NCBI GenBank assembly: GCA_024231975.1
Contig: JAAEQB010000064.1
Span: forward strand, 134,802-198,801
Direction of reading: 5' to 3'
Source of the DNA: Allobosea sp.
Lineage (GTDB): Bacteria > Pseudomonadota > Alphaproteobacteria > Rhizobiales > Beijerinckiaceae
Length of the DNA stretch: 64,000 nucleotides
Shown here: piece by piece, positions 33,475 through 43,641 of the stretch
How the letters are laid out: each line of letters starts with the position of its first letter
Numbering within the stretch: position 1 is the first letter of the stretch
Translations under genes and position numbers: made by a program
The notes under the pieces: generated by a model
What the model saw: only the letters and a program-made list of their open reading frames with translations
Databases searched by the model: none
What the model was told of the DNA's origin: nothing

Positions 33475-35022
33475 ATGGAGCGCGACATTCTCGGCCGGAT
33501 CGCAACGACTCTTGTGTTGGCCGCGGCCTGCAGCCTGGGCTTCGGTCTCTCGGCGGCGCAGGCGGGGCCTACGGTTTCCGTGGAAGGCGGGACGCTGGAA
33601 GGCGTCACCAAGGGCGGCGTCGAGCAGTTCCTCGGCGTGCCCTTCGCGGCGGCGCCTATCGGCGAGTTGCGCTGGGCCAAGCCCGCACCGGCGAAGCCAT
33701 GGCAGGGTGCCCGCCCTGCGACGGCCTATGCGAGCAAATGCGTCCAGAACGGCTGGGTGAAGCCGATCCAGCTCTATCGCAACGAGGACTGCCTCTATCT
33801 CAACCTCTACCGCCCGGCGGCTCCCGCGGCGGCGCTCCGTCCCGTGCTCGTCTGGTTCCATGGCGGGGCTTCCGTCGCCGGCGCCTCGCAGGACATCGAC
33901 GGCTCTGTCTTCGCGCAGAAGGCGGATCATGTCGTGATCGGCGTGAACTACCGGCTCGGCGCCTTCGGCCTGGCCTCGTTCGCACAATCGGGCAGCAATT
34001 TCTGGCTTATGGACCAGCAGGCCGCCCTGCGCTGGGTCAAGGCGAACGCCAGGGCGTTCGGCGGCGATCCCGATCACGTTACCATCATCGGGCAGTCGGC
34101 CGGCGCCTATTCGGTGGCAGCGCATATGGTCTCGCCGGAGAGCGTCGGGCTGTTCCACCGCGCGGTCGCCATGAGCCTGCCGGTCGGGCCGCTCCATTCT
34201 GCGCTGACCGCGGAAGAAGAGCAGAAGAAGGGGCCGACGGCGCGGATGGTCGAGAAGGCCGGATGCGGCGCGGCCGCGGATGTCCTCGCCTGCATGCGCG
34301 GCAAATCCACCGAAGCGGTCTTCGAGGCCGGCGGCGGCGCGGCGACACGTGCCGCCGGCTGGCAGATGGTCGTCGACGGAAAGACCATCCCCGACACGCC
34401 GATGAAACTGTTCGGCCGCGGCGACTACCGGAAGGTGCCGGTCCTCGTCGGCTTCACCAGCCAGGAGCAGGGCTTCTTCCTGCAGGCCCGCCGGGCCAGC
34501 GGCCAGACGTCCCTGACGGCCGACGCGGTGGCGAAGACCATCGCCTCGCGGCCGAATGGCACGCAGCTCGCCGAAATCTACAATGTTGCGACCTACGGCT
34601 CCCCGACCCGCACCGATATCGCGCTGGTCAGCGATCGCTGGGGCTGCGAGGTCCGGCACTGGATCAAGGTCGTCTCGGGCGCGACCCCGGTCTTCTCCTA
34701 CGAATTCGCCGATCCGAAGGCGCCGACGACGATCTTCCATGTCGACGAGCCCGTCGACGGACCGTTCCACAATTCGGACATCCCTTACGTCTTCCAGCGC
34801 GGCTACCCGAACGAGCAGCAGGCCGACGCCCCGGCCTGGACGCCGGCGCAGAAGGCCCTGTCGGACCGGATGCTGGACTATGTCGCCCGCTTCTCGAAGA
34901 GCAGCGTGCCATCGGCCGACTGGCCGAAGGTGGAGACCATGGTCCTGCATCCCGAGGGCGACAGGATCGAAGACGATGCGGCCTTCGCCAAGCGCCATTC
35001 CTGCGAAGTCTGGGAGCGCTAG
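33475..35022 (+). CDS. Secreted type B carboxylesterase
   Basis: 515-aa alpha/beta hydrolase with a signal peptide (TTLVLAAACSLGFGLSAAQA). The nucleophile elbow is GQSAGAYS, the oxyanion-hole region LVWFHGGASVAGAS, and the early EDCLYLNLYRP motif is typical of type B carboxylesterases. The Glu is probably in TSQEQGFF and the His in PFHNSDIPYVF. ATG at 33475 follows CAGGAGGCGACGCC. The gene is monocistronic with a terminator at 35077. It should hydrolyse esters in the periplasm or outside the cell. Confidence 0.88.
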   Translation: MERDILGRIATTLVLAAACSLGFGLSAAQAGPTVSVEGGTLEGVTKGGVEQFLGVPFAAAPIGELRWAKPAPAKPWQGARPATAYASKCVQNGWVKPIQLYRNEDCLYLNLYRPAAPAAALRPVLVWFHGGASVAGASQDIDGSVFAQKADHVVIGVNYRLGAFGLASFAQSGSNFWLMDQQAALRWVKANARAFGGDPDHVTIIGQSAGAYSVAAHMVSPESVGLFHRAVAMSLPVGPLHSALTAEEEQKKGPTARMVEKAGCGAAADVLACMRGKSTEAVFEAGGGAATRAAGWQMVVDGKTIPDTPMKLFGRGDYRKVPVLVGFTSQEQGFFLQARRASGQTSLTADAVAKTIASRPNGTQLAEIYNVATYGSPTRTDIALVSDRWGCEVRHWIKVVSGATPVFSYEFADPKAPTTIFHVDEPVDGPFHNSDIPYVFQRGYPNEQQADAPAWTPAQKALSDRMLDYVARFSKSSVPSADWPKVETMVLHPEGDRIEDDAAFAKRHSCEVWER

Positions 35023-35076
35023 GATGGGACGACCGCGATAGTCGTTCTGGTCGGCTGCGGAAGACTCGATCGAAAG

Positions 35077-35105
35077 CGGGCCCTTCCGGGCCCGTTTCTG
35101 TTTCC
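35077..35105 (+). terminator. Rho-independent terminator after the carboxylesterase gene
   Basis: CGGGCCC (35077-35083), loop TTCC, GGGCCCG (35088-35094), then TTTCTGTTTCC. The stem is perfect and GC-only, 54 bases after the stop codon. It also separates the esterase gene from the phenylacetate operon. Confidence 0.75.
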
Positions 35106-35192
35106 AAGCTGGGCTGTAAGCCGACACGCAGGGTGGCGAGCAACAGTGCGCGAGGCCCTGTTGATCTCTCCTCGAATTCGTGCAATTAAATG

Positions 35193-35206
35193 ACCGACCG
35201 GTCGGT
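35193..35206. promoter_or_regulatory. Candidate PaaR (TetR) operator before the paa thiolase gene
   Basis: ACCGACCGGTCGGT is a perfect 14-bp palindrome in the AT-rich leader 38 bases before the thiolase start. A copy matching at 12 of 14 bases lies at 46280-46293, before paaG and the Liv transporter. TetR-family repressors of phenylacetate genes bind palindromes of this style. The TetR gene at 43039-43635 is the expected partner. Confidence 0.7.
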
Positions 35207-35244
35207 TGATAAAAACAAAGCGACGGATTTCGGGGAGAAAGATC

Positions 35245-36450
<1,206 letters not shown>

Positions 36451-36478
36451 GACGCGAACCGGAACAGGAGGCAGGCCG

Positions 36479-37483
36479 ATGTATGCCCAGATGGTGAAGA
36501 CGGACACCAAGCGCGTCCGCAGCCTCGACGAGATGGAGCCGCAGGAGCGCGCTTTCCAGGAGCGCATCGACGCCGGCCAGAAGATCGAGCCGAAGGAGTG
36601 GATGCCGGAGGATTACCGCAAGACGCTGATCCGCCAGATCAGCCAGCACGCCCATTCCGAGATCGTCGGCCAGCTCCCGGAGGGCAACTGGATCAGCCGC
36701 GCCCCGACTCTGGAGCGCAAGGCGATCCTGCTCGCCAAGGTGCAGGACGAGGCCGGCCACGGCCTCTACCTCTATTGCGCGGCGGAGACGCTCGGCATCA
36801 GCCGCGACCAGATGTACGAGCAGCTCCATTCCGGCAAGGCGAAGTACTCCTCGATCTTCAACTATCCGACGCTGAGCTGGGCCGATATCGGCGCGATCGG
36901 CTGGCTGGTCGATGGCGCGGCGATCATGAACCAGGTGCCGCTGCAGCGCTGCTCCTACGGCCCTTACGCCCGGGCCATGGTGCGCATCTGCAAGGAGGAG
37001 AGCTTCCACCAGCGCCAGGGCTTCGACATCATGACCGTGCTCTGCAAGGGCACGCCGGAACAGAAGGCGATGGCGCAGGATGCGCTCGACCGCTGGTGGT
37101 GGCCGTCCTTGATGATGTTCGGCCCCTCCGACGATGCCTCCGTCCACTCGGCCCAGTCGATGGCCTGGAAGATCAAGCAGAACTCGAATGACGAGCTGCG
37201 CCAGAAATTCGTCGACCAGACCGTGCCGCAGGCCAAGTATCTCGGCCTCACCGTCCCCGATCCCGCGCTGACATGGAACGAGGCGAAGGGCGGCCATGAT
37301 TTCGGCGAGCCGGACTGGACCGAGTTCTTCGCAGTGATCGCCGGCGAGGGCCCGTGCAATCGCGAGCGGCTGGAGGCGCGGCGCAAGGCCTGGAACGACG
37401 GCGCCTGGTTCCGCGACGGGCTCACCGCCCACGCCAGCAAGCAGGCGGCGCGGCGCCAGGCCTCGCGCATCGCCGCCGAGTAA
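36479..37483 (+). CDS. paaA: Phenylacetyl-CoA 1,2-epoxidase catalytic subunit PaaA
   Basis: 334-aa ferritin-like diiron oxygenase subunit that epoxidises the ring of phenylacetyl-CoA with O2. The diiron ligands are evident: Glu61, Glu91 and His94 in KVQDEAGHG, and Glu174 with His177 in KEESFHQRQ. The length and the start (MYAQMVKTDTKRVRSL) match the family. AACAGGAGGCAGGCCG gives a strong ribosome site. It is followed by paaBCDE. Confidence 0.96.
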   Translation: MYAQMVKTDTKRVRSLDEMEPQERAFQERIDAGQKIEPKEWMPEDYRKTLIRQISQHAHSEIVGQLPEGNWISRAPTLERKAILLAKVQDEAGHGLYLYCAAETLGISRDQMYEQLHSGKAKYSSIFNYPTLSWADIGAIGWLVDGAAIMNQVPLQRCSYGPYARAMVRICKEESFHQRQGFDIMTVLCKGTPEQKAMAQDALDRWWWPSLMMFGPSDDASVHSAQSMAWKIKQNSNDELRQKFVDQTVPQAKYLGLTVPDPALTWNEAKGGHDFGEPDWTEFFAVIAGEGPCNRERLEARRKAWNDGAWFRDGLTAHASKQAARRQASRIAAE

Positions 37484-37504
37484 CGCACCGACCGAAGGGA
37501 GCTG

Positions 37505-37792
37505 ATGATGTCGAGCGAATGGCCCCTCTGGGAGGTCTTCATCCGCGGCCAGCATGGCCTCAACCACCGGCATGTCGGCAGCCTACATGCGCCGGATGCG
37601 CAGATGGCGATCCTGAATGCCCGCGACGTCTATACGCGCCGCAATGAGGGCGTGAGCATCTGGGTGGTGCGCTCGGCCGACATCGTCGCCAGTGCGCCCT
37701 CCGACAAGGGCCCGCTGTTCGATCCCGCCAACGCCAAGGTCTATCGGCACCCGACCTTCTTCGACGTGCCGGACGAAGTGGGACATATGTGA
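37505..37792 (+). CDS. paaB: Phenylacetyl-CoA 1,2-epoxidase subunit PaaB
   Basis: 95-aa small structural subunit: EWPLWEVFIRGQHGLNHRHV, then HAPDAQMAILNARDVYTRRN. It is required for assembly and activity of the PaaABCE oxygenase. ATG at 37505 or 37508 follows GAAGGGAGCTG. It overlaps paaC by one base. Confidence 0.95.
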   Translation: MMSSEWPLWEVFIRGQHGLNHRHVGSLHAPDAQMAILNARDVYTRRNEGVSIWVVRSADIVASAPSDKGPLFDPANAKVYRHPTFFDVPDEVGHM

Positions 37793-38559
37793 TGGGCGCG
37801 GCCGCCACCTCCCCGGCAATCGCCGAGTTCGCGTTGCGCATGGGCGACAACTGCCTGATCCTCGGCCATCGCAATTCGGAATGGTGCGGCCATTCCCCGG
37901 CGCTGGAAGAGGATATCGCGCTCGCCAACACCGCGCTCGACCTGATCGGCCAGACCCAGCTCTGGCTCGGGCTCGCCTGCGAGGCCGAGGGCAAGGGCCG
38001 CTCACCCGACGAGATCGCCTTCCTGCGCGACGTCTCCGGCTATCGCAATCTCCTGCTGGTCGAGCAGCCCAACGGCGATTTCGGCCGCACGCTGATGCGG
38101 CAATACCTGTTCGACGCCTGGCATCTGCCGCTGCTCAAGGCGCTGATGGGCTCCACTGACAAGCGTATTGCCGAGATCGCCGAGAAGGCCTCGAAGGAGG
38201 TCGCCTATCATCTCGAGCGCAGCGCCGATCTGGTGGTCCGCCTCGGCGACGGCACCGCCGAAAGCCATGCCCGCATGCAGGCGGCGCTCGACTTTCTTTG
38301 GCCGTACACCGGCGAGATGTTCCTCGCCGACGCGCTCGACGAGGAGCTGGCGGCGTCGGGCCTCGCGCCGGAACCGGGCTCCCTGAAGCTCGCTTGGCAG
38401 GAGCATGTCGGCCGGACACTCGCCGAGGCGACGCTGAAGGCGCCGGAAAAGAGTTTCGCCCAGAAGGGCGGACGCCGTGGCGTCCATTCCGAGCATCTCG
38501 GCTACATCCTCGCCGAGATGCAGTTCCTGCAGCGCGCCTATCCCGGCGCCAGCTGGTGA
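37792..38559 (+). CDS. paaC: Phenylacetyl-CoA 1,2-epoxidase structural subunit PaaC
   Basis: 255-aa ferritin-like subunit that forms the core heterodimer with PaaA but has no diiron site; the region aligned to the PaaA EAGH ligand reads ANTALDLIGQTQLWL. The C terminus (GGRRGVHSEHLGYILAEMQF) is typical. ATG at 37792 overlaps the paaB stop; a GTG one codon earlier is possible. Confidence 0.95.
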   Translation: MGAAATSPAIAEFALRMGDNCLILGHRNSEWCGHSPALEEDIALANTALDLIGQTQLWLGLACEAEGKGRSPDEIAFLRDVSGYRNLLLVEQPNGDFGRTLMRQYLFDAWHLPLLKALMGSTDKRIAEIAEKASKEVAYHLERSADLVVRLGDGTAESHARMQAALDFLWPYTGEMFLADALDEELAASGLAPEPGSLKLAWQEHVGRTLAEATLKAPEKSFAQKGGRRGVHSEHLGYILAEMQFLQRAYPGASW

Positions 38560-38569
38560 GGAGGCGCTG

Positions 38570-39073
38570 ATGGACGCCGCCACCCTCTCGCGCCCGGCCG
38601 TCGCCGAGATCTGGTCCTGGCTCGGCGAGATTCCCGATCCCGAGATCCCGGTGATCTCGCTGGTCGATCTCGGCATCATCCGCGACGTCGCCTGGGCCGG
38701 CGACCTGCTGGAGGTGACGGTCACCCCGACCTATTCCGGCTGCCCGGCGACCGGCGTGATCAATTTCGAGATCGAGCGCGGCCTGCGCGAGCACGGCATC
38801 GAGAAGCTCGTCCTCAAGCGGCAATTGTCGCCGGCCTGGACGACCGCCTGGATCAGCGCCGAAGGCCGCGCCAAATTGCGCGACTACGGCATCGCCCCGC
38901 CGGTCGAGGGTACGGCTGCCTGCGCCGGCGCGCTGCGCCCGCTCGAAGTCTCCTGCCCGCGCTGCGGCTCGCAGCGAACCGAGCGCATCAGCCAGTTCGG
39001 CTCGACGCCGTGCAAGGCGCATTTCCGCTGCACCGACTGCCTCGAACCGTTCGACTACTTCAAGAGCATCTGA
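38570..39073 (+). CDS. paaD: PaaD, Fe-S maturation-type protein of the phenylacetate epoxidase
   Basis: 167-aa protein with an N-terminal MIP18/DUF59 domain (LGEIPDPEIPVISLVDLGII) and a C-terminal zinc-type motif, CPRCGSQRTE through FRCTDCLEPF, with four Cys. PaaD is needed in vivo for the epoxidase and is thought to help assemble its metal or Fe-S centres. ATG at 38570 follows GAGGAGGCG. Confidence 0.92.
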   Translation: MDAATLSRPAVAEIWSWLGEIPDPEIPVISLVDLGIIRDVAWAGDLLEVTVTPTYSGCPATGVINFEIERGLREHGIEKLVLKRQLSPAWTTAWISAEGRAKLRDYGIAPPVEGTAACAGALRPLEVSCPRCGSQRTERISQFGSTPCKAHFRCTDCLEPFDYFKSI

Positions 39074-39080
39074 GGGACCG

Positions 39081-40154
39081 ATGGCTCGTTTCTTACCCTT
39101 GGAGGTCGCCGATATCCGCCGCGAGACGCGCGATGCGGTCGTCGTCACGCTCGCGCCGCGGCCTGAGGACCGCGCCGCCTTCGACTTCACACAAGGCCAG
39201 TACCTGACCTTCCGACGGGATTTCGAGGGAGAGGAGCTCCGCCGCTCCTATTCGATCTGCGCCGGCAAGGATGAGGGCGTGCTCAAGGTCGGCATCAAGC
39301 GTGTCGATGGCGGCGCCTTCTCGACCTGGGCCAACGAGGAGCTGAGGCCAGGCGACGTGGTCGAGGCGATGCCGCCGATGGGCGCCTTCCATGTGCCGCT
39401 GAAGCCGGAGGAGAAGCGGCATTATCTCGGTTTTGCCGGCGGCAGCGGCATCACGCCGGTGCTCTCGCTGATCAAGACGACCTTGGCGCGTGAGCCGGGA
39501 TCGCGTTTCACGCTGGTCTACGGCAACCGCTCGGTCAGTTCGATCATGTTCCGCGAGGAACTGGAGGACATCAAGAACACCCATCTCGGCCGCTTCAACG
39601 TGGTGCATGTGCTGGAGAGCGAGGCGCAGGAGGTCGAGCTGTTCTCCGGCCGGATCGACGCCGAGAAATGCGTCAGGCTGTTCAAGGGCTGGATCAACAT
39701 CGCTGCCATCGACATGGCCTTCATCTGCGGGCCGGAGCCGATGATGCTGGCGATCGCGGCGGCGCTACGCGAGCACGGCCTGCGCGACGACCAGATCAAG
39801 TTCGAGCTGTTCGCTTCCGCGCCGCGCCGCGGCAAGCACATCGTCAGGACCGCCGCCGACACCGGCAAGGCCGCGACCTGCACCGCGACGATCACCCTCG
39901 ACGGCACGACGCGGGTGATCGAGATGGCCAAGACCGGGCAGACCATCCTGGAGGCGGCGCTCGGCGCCAGCCTCGATGCGCCCTATGCCTGCAAGGCGGG
40001 CGTCTGCTCGACCTGCCGCGCCATGGTGGTCGAGGGCGAGGTCGAGATGGCGACCAACCATGCCCTGGAGGATTACGAGGTCCGCCAGGGCTATGTGCTG
40101 AGCTGCCAGTGCTATCCACTCTCGGACCGGGTGGTGGTGACCTATGACCAGTGA
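39081..40154 (+). CDS. paaE: Phenylacetyl-CoA 1,2-epoxidase reductase subunit PaaE
   Basis: 357-aa electron-transfer subunit. The N-terminal FAD domain has RRSYSICAG, and the NAD(P) domain has GFAGGSGITPVLSLIK. The C-terminal plant-type [2Fe-2S] ferredoxin domain has CKAGVCSTC and a distal LSCQ. It passes electrons from NADPH to PaaA. Its 3' end overlaps the next gene by eleven bases. Confidence 0.95.
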   Translation: MARFLPLEVADIRRETRDAVVVTLAPRPEDRAAFDFTQGQYLTFRRDFEGEELRRSYSICAGKDEGVLKVGIKRVDGGAFSTWANEELRPGDVVEAMPPMGAFHVPLKPEEKRHYLGFAGGSGITPVLSLIKTTLAREPGSRFTLVYGNRSVSSIMFREELEDIKNTHLGRFNVVHVLESEAQEVELFSGRIDAEKCVRLFKGWINIAAIDMAFICGPEPMMLAIAAALREHGLRDDQIKFELFASAPRRGKHIVRTAADTGKAATCTATITLDGTTRVIEMAKTGQTILEAALGASLDAPYACKAGVCSTCRAMVVEGEVEMATNHALEDYEVRQGYVLSCQCYPLSDRVVVTYDQ

Positions 40155-40908
40155 CACCGACACCATGCCGCTCGAGGCCTATCTGGCGCAGGGCGGCAAG
40201 CTGACCACGCCGGAGAACGCGCCGCCGCGCTACCGCGGCGAGTTGCTGCGCTTGATGGCGACCTTCGTCGACAGTGAGCTGGCAGGTGCTGCCGGCTTCG
40301 CGGATATCATCAACCAGGGGCCGGGCATCAAGGAGCGCATCGCCGCCTCCCGGATCGTGCTGGAGAAGCTCGACCATGCCGAGCGGGTGCTGGCCGTGAT
40401 GGGCGAATTCGGCGCCGACATCTCGCGCTATGCCAACCATCATCCCTGGGCCGAGCGCGTGGCGCGCGACAGTGATCTCGGTGCCGCCCGCCACGGCGCC
40501 GACATGCGGCTCGCCGTGCTGCACTATCCCTTGCAGGGCTGGCTCGACGCGGTTGTGATGAACGTGCTGATGGGGCAGGCCGTGGTGATCCAGATCGAGG
40601 AATTCGCGGGGCTGTCCTACCAGCCGCTGGGCGAGATCTTCCGTGCCATCCTGCCGCGCGAGCGCCGGCACAAGGAGCTCGGCGAGGAAGGTTTGCGGAA
40701 GCTGCTGGAGGACGCGGCCAACCGGCCGCAGATCGCCGCCGCGCTCGCCTATTGGCGCCCGCGCGTCGCCGCGAGCTTCGGCCGCGGCAGCTCGGCGCAT
40801 TTCGCGACGCAGAGGAAGTTCGGCTTGCGCCAGACCGGCAATGCCGAGCTCGCCGCCGCCTGGGAGCGGCAGGTGGATGAGCTGCTGCGCGCCATCGGCG
40901 TGGCCTGA
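40144..40908 (+). CDS. Extra PaaA/PaaC-like ferritin-fold protein in the paa operon
   Basis: 254-aa protein of the phenylacetic acid catabolic (PaaA/PaaC-like) family, additional to the canonical PaaA and PaaC. FVDSELAGAAGFADIINQGP and the distal PRERRHKELG keep an E-x-x-H (Glu173/His176). At the first ligand pair, where PaaA has DEAGH, this protein reads LEKLDHAERV, so Glu becomes His and His becomes Arg. The diiron site therefore looks half-altered. It overlaps paaE by eleven bases and precedes paaZ by 63. It could be an accessory or alternative epoxidase subunit, or bind one metal. Confidence 0.8.
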   Translation: MTSDTDTMPLEAYLAQGGKLTTPENAPPRYRGELLRLMATFVDSELAGAAGFADIINQGPGIKERIAASRIVLEKLDHAERVLAVMGEFGADISRYANHHPWAERVARDSDLGAARHGADMRLAVLHYPLQGWLDAVVMNVLMGQAVVIQIEEFAGLSYQPLGEIFRAILPRERRHKELGEEGLRKLLEDAANRPQIAAALAYWRPRVAASFGRGSSAHFATQRKFGLRQTGNAELAAAWERQVDELLRAIGVA

Positions 40909-40971
40909 CCGGCGCATACGACCCACGACGGCGACAAGCCGCACATCGCGATCGACAGGGAACCTGCAGGG

Positions 40972-43032
40972 ATGAACGCGCCAGTGAAGACCGTCCGCCA
41001 GCTCGAATCCTTCATCGCCGGAGACTGGGTCCGCGGCGCCGGCAAGGCCGTGCCGCTGCTCGATGCGGCGACCGGTGCCGAGGTCGCGCTGATCGATGCG
41101 AGCGGTCTCGACATGAAGCGCGCGCTGAACCATGGCCGCGAGGAGGGCGGGCCGGCGCTGCGCAAGCTCAGCTTCCATGAGCGCGCCTTGATGCTGAAGG
41201 CGCTCGGCCAGGCGCTGATGGAGGCGAAGGAGGAGTTCTACGCTCTCTCCACCGCGACCGGCGCGACCCGCACCGACAGCTGGATCGACATCGAGGGTGG
41301 CGTCGGCACCTTATTGTCCTATGCCTCGAAGGGCCGGCGCGAATTGCCGAATACGCGCACCCTCGTCGACGGCGATGTCGAGGCGCTCTCGCGCGACAAC
41401 AGCTTCTCCGGCCAGCACATCCTGACGCCGCTGGAAGGCGTCGCGATCCACATCAACGCCTTCAACTTCCCGTGCTGGGGCATGCTGGAGAAGCTGGCGC
41501 CGACGCTGCTCGCCGGCATGCCAGCGATCGTCAAGCCGGCGAGCCAGACCGCTTATCTGACCGAATTGATGGTGCGCAGGATCATCGCGACCGGCATCCT
41601 GCCGAAGGGGGCGCTGCAACTGATCAGCGGCTCGGTCGGCGACCTGCTCGACCATGTCGACTGCCAGGATGTCGTGACCTTCACCGGCTCGGCCGCGACC
41701 GGCCGCAAGCTCAAGGCGCACAAGGCGATCGTCGAGAACTCCGTGCGCTTCACCATGGAGGCGGATTCGCTCAACGCTGCCATCCTCGGCCCCGATGCGG
41801 TCGCCGGCACCGAGGAGTTCGAGCTCTTCGTCAAGGAGGTCGCCCGCGAGATGACGGTGAAGGCCGGGCAGAAATGCACGGCGATCCGCCGCGTGATCGC
41901 GCCGCGGGCCACGGTCGAGCCATTGATCAAGGCGCTCGGCGAGCGTCTCGCCAAGACCGCGCTCGGCAATCCCGGCGAGGAGGCGACGCGGATGGGCCCG
42001 CTCGCCAGCCTCGCCCAGCGCGACGAGGTCCGTGCCCGCATCGCCGAATTGCAGGGGGATGCCGAGATCGTCGCCGGCGATCCGACCCGAGCCAATCTGA
42101 CGTCGGGCGATGCCGAGGCGGGCGCCTTCCTGAGCCCGGTGCTGCTCTATTGCGACAAGCCCGGCGCCGCCAAGGCCGTGCACGATGTCGAGGCTTTCGG
42201 CCCGGTCAGCACGATCATCCCCTATGAGACGATCGACGAGGCGGCGGAGCTGGCTCGGCGCGGCAAGGGCAGTCTCGTCGCCTCGGTCTTCACCAACGAT
42301 GCCGCCTTCGCGCGCGAGGCCGTCGAGGCGCTCGGCCCCTGGCATGGCCGCGTCATGCTCGGCAACCGCGTCAGCGCCAAATCCTCGACCGGCCACGGCT
42401 CGCCCTTGCCGGTGCTGGTCCATGGCGGGCCGGGCCGCGCCGGCGGCGGCGAGGAGCTCGGGGGCATGCGCTCGGTCAAGCACTACATGCAGCGCACCGC
42501 CGTCCAGGGCGCGCCCTGGCTGCTGTCGGAGGTCACCGGGCGCTGGATGCAGGGCGCGAAGACGCGGCAGGACGGCATCCACCCCTTCCGCAAGTCGCTC
42601 GCCGAGCTGGAGATCGGCGACCAGCTCGTCACGGCCTCGCGCACCGTGACGCTGGAGGACATCGAGCATTTCGCCCATTTCACCGGCGACACCTTCTACG
42701 CTCATATGGACGAGGAAGCGGCCAAGGCGAACCCGTTCTTCGACGGGCGCGTCGCGCATGGCTACCTGATCGTGTCGTTCGCGGCCGGTCTGTTCGTCGA
42801 TCCCGCACCGGGCCCGGTGCTCGCCAATTACGGCGTCGACGCGTTGCGCTTCCTCACCCCGGTCAATCCGGGCGACAGCTTGCAGGTGACGCTGACCTGC
42901 AAGCAGATCAATCCGCGCGAAACCGAGAATTACGGCGAGGTGCGCTGGGATTGCACGGTGACCAACCAGGAGGCCCAGCTCGTCGCGCAATACGACGTGC
43001 TGACCATGGTGGCGAAGACCTGGCCGGCTTGA
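40972..43032 (+). CDS. paaZ: Oxepin-CoA hydrolase / 3-oxo-5,6-dehydrosuberyl-CoA semialdehyde dehydrogenase PaaZ
   Basis: 686-aa fusion. The N-terminal aldehyde dehydrogenase (about 1-520) has the catalytic Glu in MEADSLNAAILG and Cys in VKAGQKCTAIRR. The C-terminal MaoC-type hydratase (about 540-686) has FTGDTFYAHMDEEAAKANPF and FDGRVAHGYLI, the hydratase Asp/His pair. It hydrolyses the oxepin-CoA ring and oxidises the resulting aldehyde. It ends the plus-strand paa operon and converges on the TetR gene. Confidence 0.96.
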   Translation: MNAPVKTVRQLESFIAGDWVRGAGKAVPLLDAATGAEVALIDASGLDMKRALNHGREEGGPALRKLSFHERALMLKALGQALMEAKEEFYALSTATGATRTDSWIDIEGGVGTLLSYASKGRRELPNTRTLVDGDVEALSRDNSFSGQHILTPLEGVAIHINAFNFPCWGMLEKLAPTLLAGMPAIVKPASQTAYLTELMVRRIIATGILPKGALQLISGSVGDLLDHVDCQDVVTFTGSAATGRKLKAHKAIVENSVRFTMEADSLNAAILGPDAVAGTEEFELFVKEVAREMTVKAGQKCTAIRRVIAPRATVEPLIKALGERLAKTALGNPGEEATRMGPLASLAQRDEVRARIAELQGDAEIVAGDPTRANLTSGDAEAGAFLSPVLLYCDKPGAAKAVHDVEAFGPVSTIIPYETIDEAAELARRGKGSLVASVFTNDAAFAREAVEALGPWHGRVMLGNRVSAKSSTGHGSPLPVLVHGGPGRAGGGEELGGMRSVKHYMQRTAVQGAPWLLSEVTGRWMQGAKTRQDGIHPFRKSLAELEIGDQLVTASRTVTLEDIEHFAHFTGDTFYAHMDEEAAKANPFFDGRVAHGYLIVSFAAGLFVDPAPGPVLANYGVDALRFLTPVNPGDSLQVTLTCKQINPRETENYGEVRWDCTVTNQEAQLVAQYDVLTMVAKTWPA

Positions 43033-43038
43033 GCGCCG

Positions 43039-43635
43039 CTACTTCATCGCGCTGGCGCCATCGAGGAACAGCGCGGTGACCATGTCGGCATAGCCTTCTC
43101 GGCTCAGCGCGCCGCTGGGCCGGAACCAGGTGTAGACCCAGTTGAGGATGCCGAAGAGCGACATGGTGACCGGCGTCACCCCGGCGCGATTCTCCGCCAG
43201 CGCCGGATTGATGTCGACCAGCACGTCCGAGAACGCCTTGACGATGCGGCGCTCCATCTCCCGGAGCTCCAGCCGCTGCGCCTCGGTGAGCGATCCCGTG
43301 CCGTTGAGCAGGACCTGGTGGAAGTTCGAAGCGGTGCGGTAGTTCTCCAGCACGCCGCCGATCAGATGACGCAAACGCGCCCGCGGCTCGAGATCGGGCC
43401 GGTCGGCTTCGATGATCGCCGCCTCCAGCTCGACGAGATGGGTGCGGCCGATATCGAAGATCAGCAGGTCCTTGCTCGGATAGTAATGGTAGAGCAGCGC
43501 CTTGGAGACGTTGTTCTCCTGGGCGATCTGCGCCATCGAGGCGCGCTCCATGCCGAGCTTGGCGAAGACGGCCGCGGCGCTGTCGAGGATGCTGCGCCGC
43601 TTCTCGTCGAAATCCGCAGCCCTGGTGCGGGCCAT
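43039..43635 (-). CDS. paaR: TetR family regulator, probable PaaR repressor
   Basis: 198-aa regulator. The N-terminal helix-turn-helix is DSAAAVFAKLGMERASMAQI with NNVSKALLYHYYPSKDLL, followed by an all-helical ligand domain. It lies six bases after paaK in the paaG-I-K operon. TetR-type PaaR proteins respond to phenylacetyl-CoA. The palindromes at 35193 and 46280 sit before both paa units and the transporter, matching autoregulated control. The symbol rests on context. Confidence 0.82.
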   Translation of the reverse strand: MARTRAADFDEKRRSILDSAAAVFAKLGMERASMAQIAQENNVSKALLYHYYPSKDLLIFDIGRTHLVELEAAIIEADRPDLEPRARLRHLIGGVLENYRTASNFHQVLLNGTGSLTEAQRLELREMERRIVKAFSDVLVDINPALAENRAGVTPVTMSLFGILNWVYTWFRPSGALSREGYADMVTALFLDGASAMK

Positions 43636-43641
43636 CGCCTG

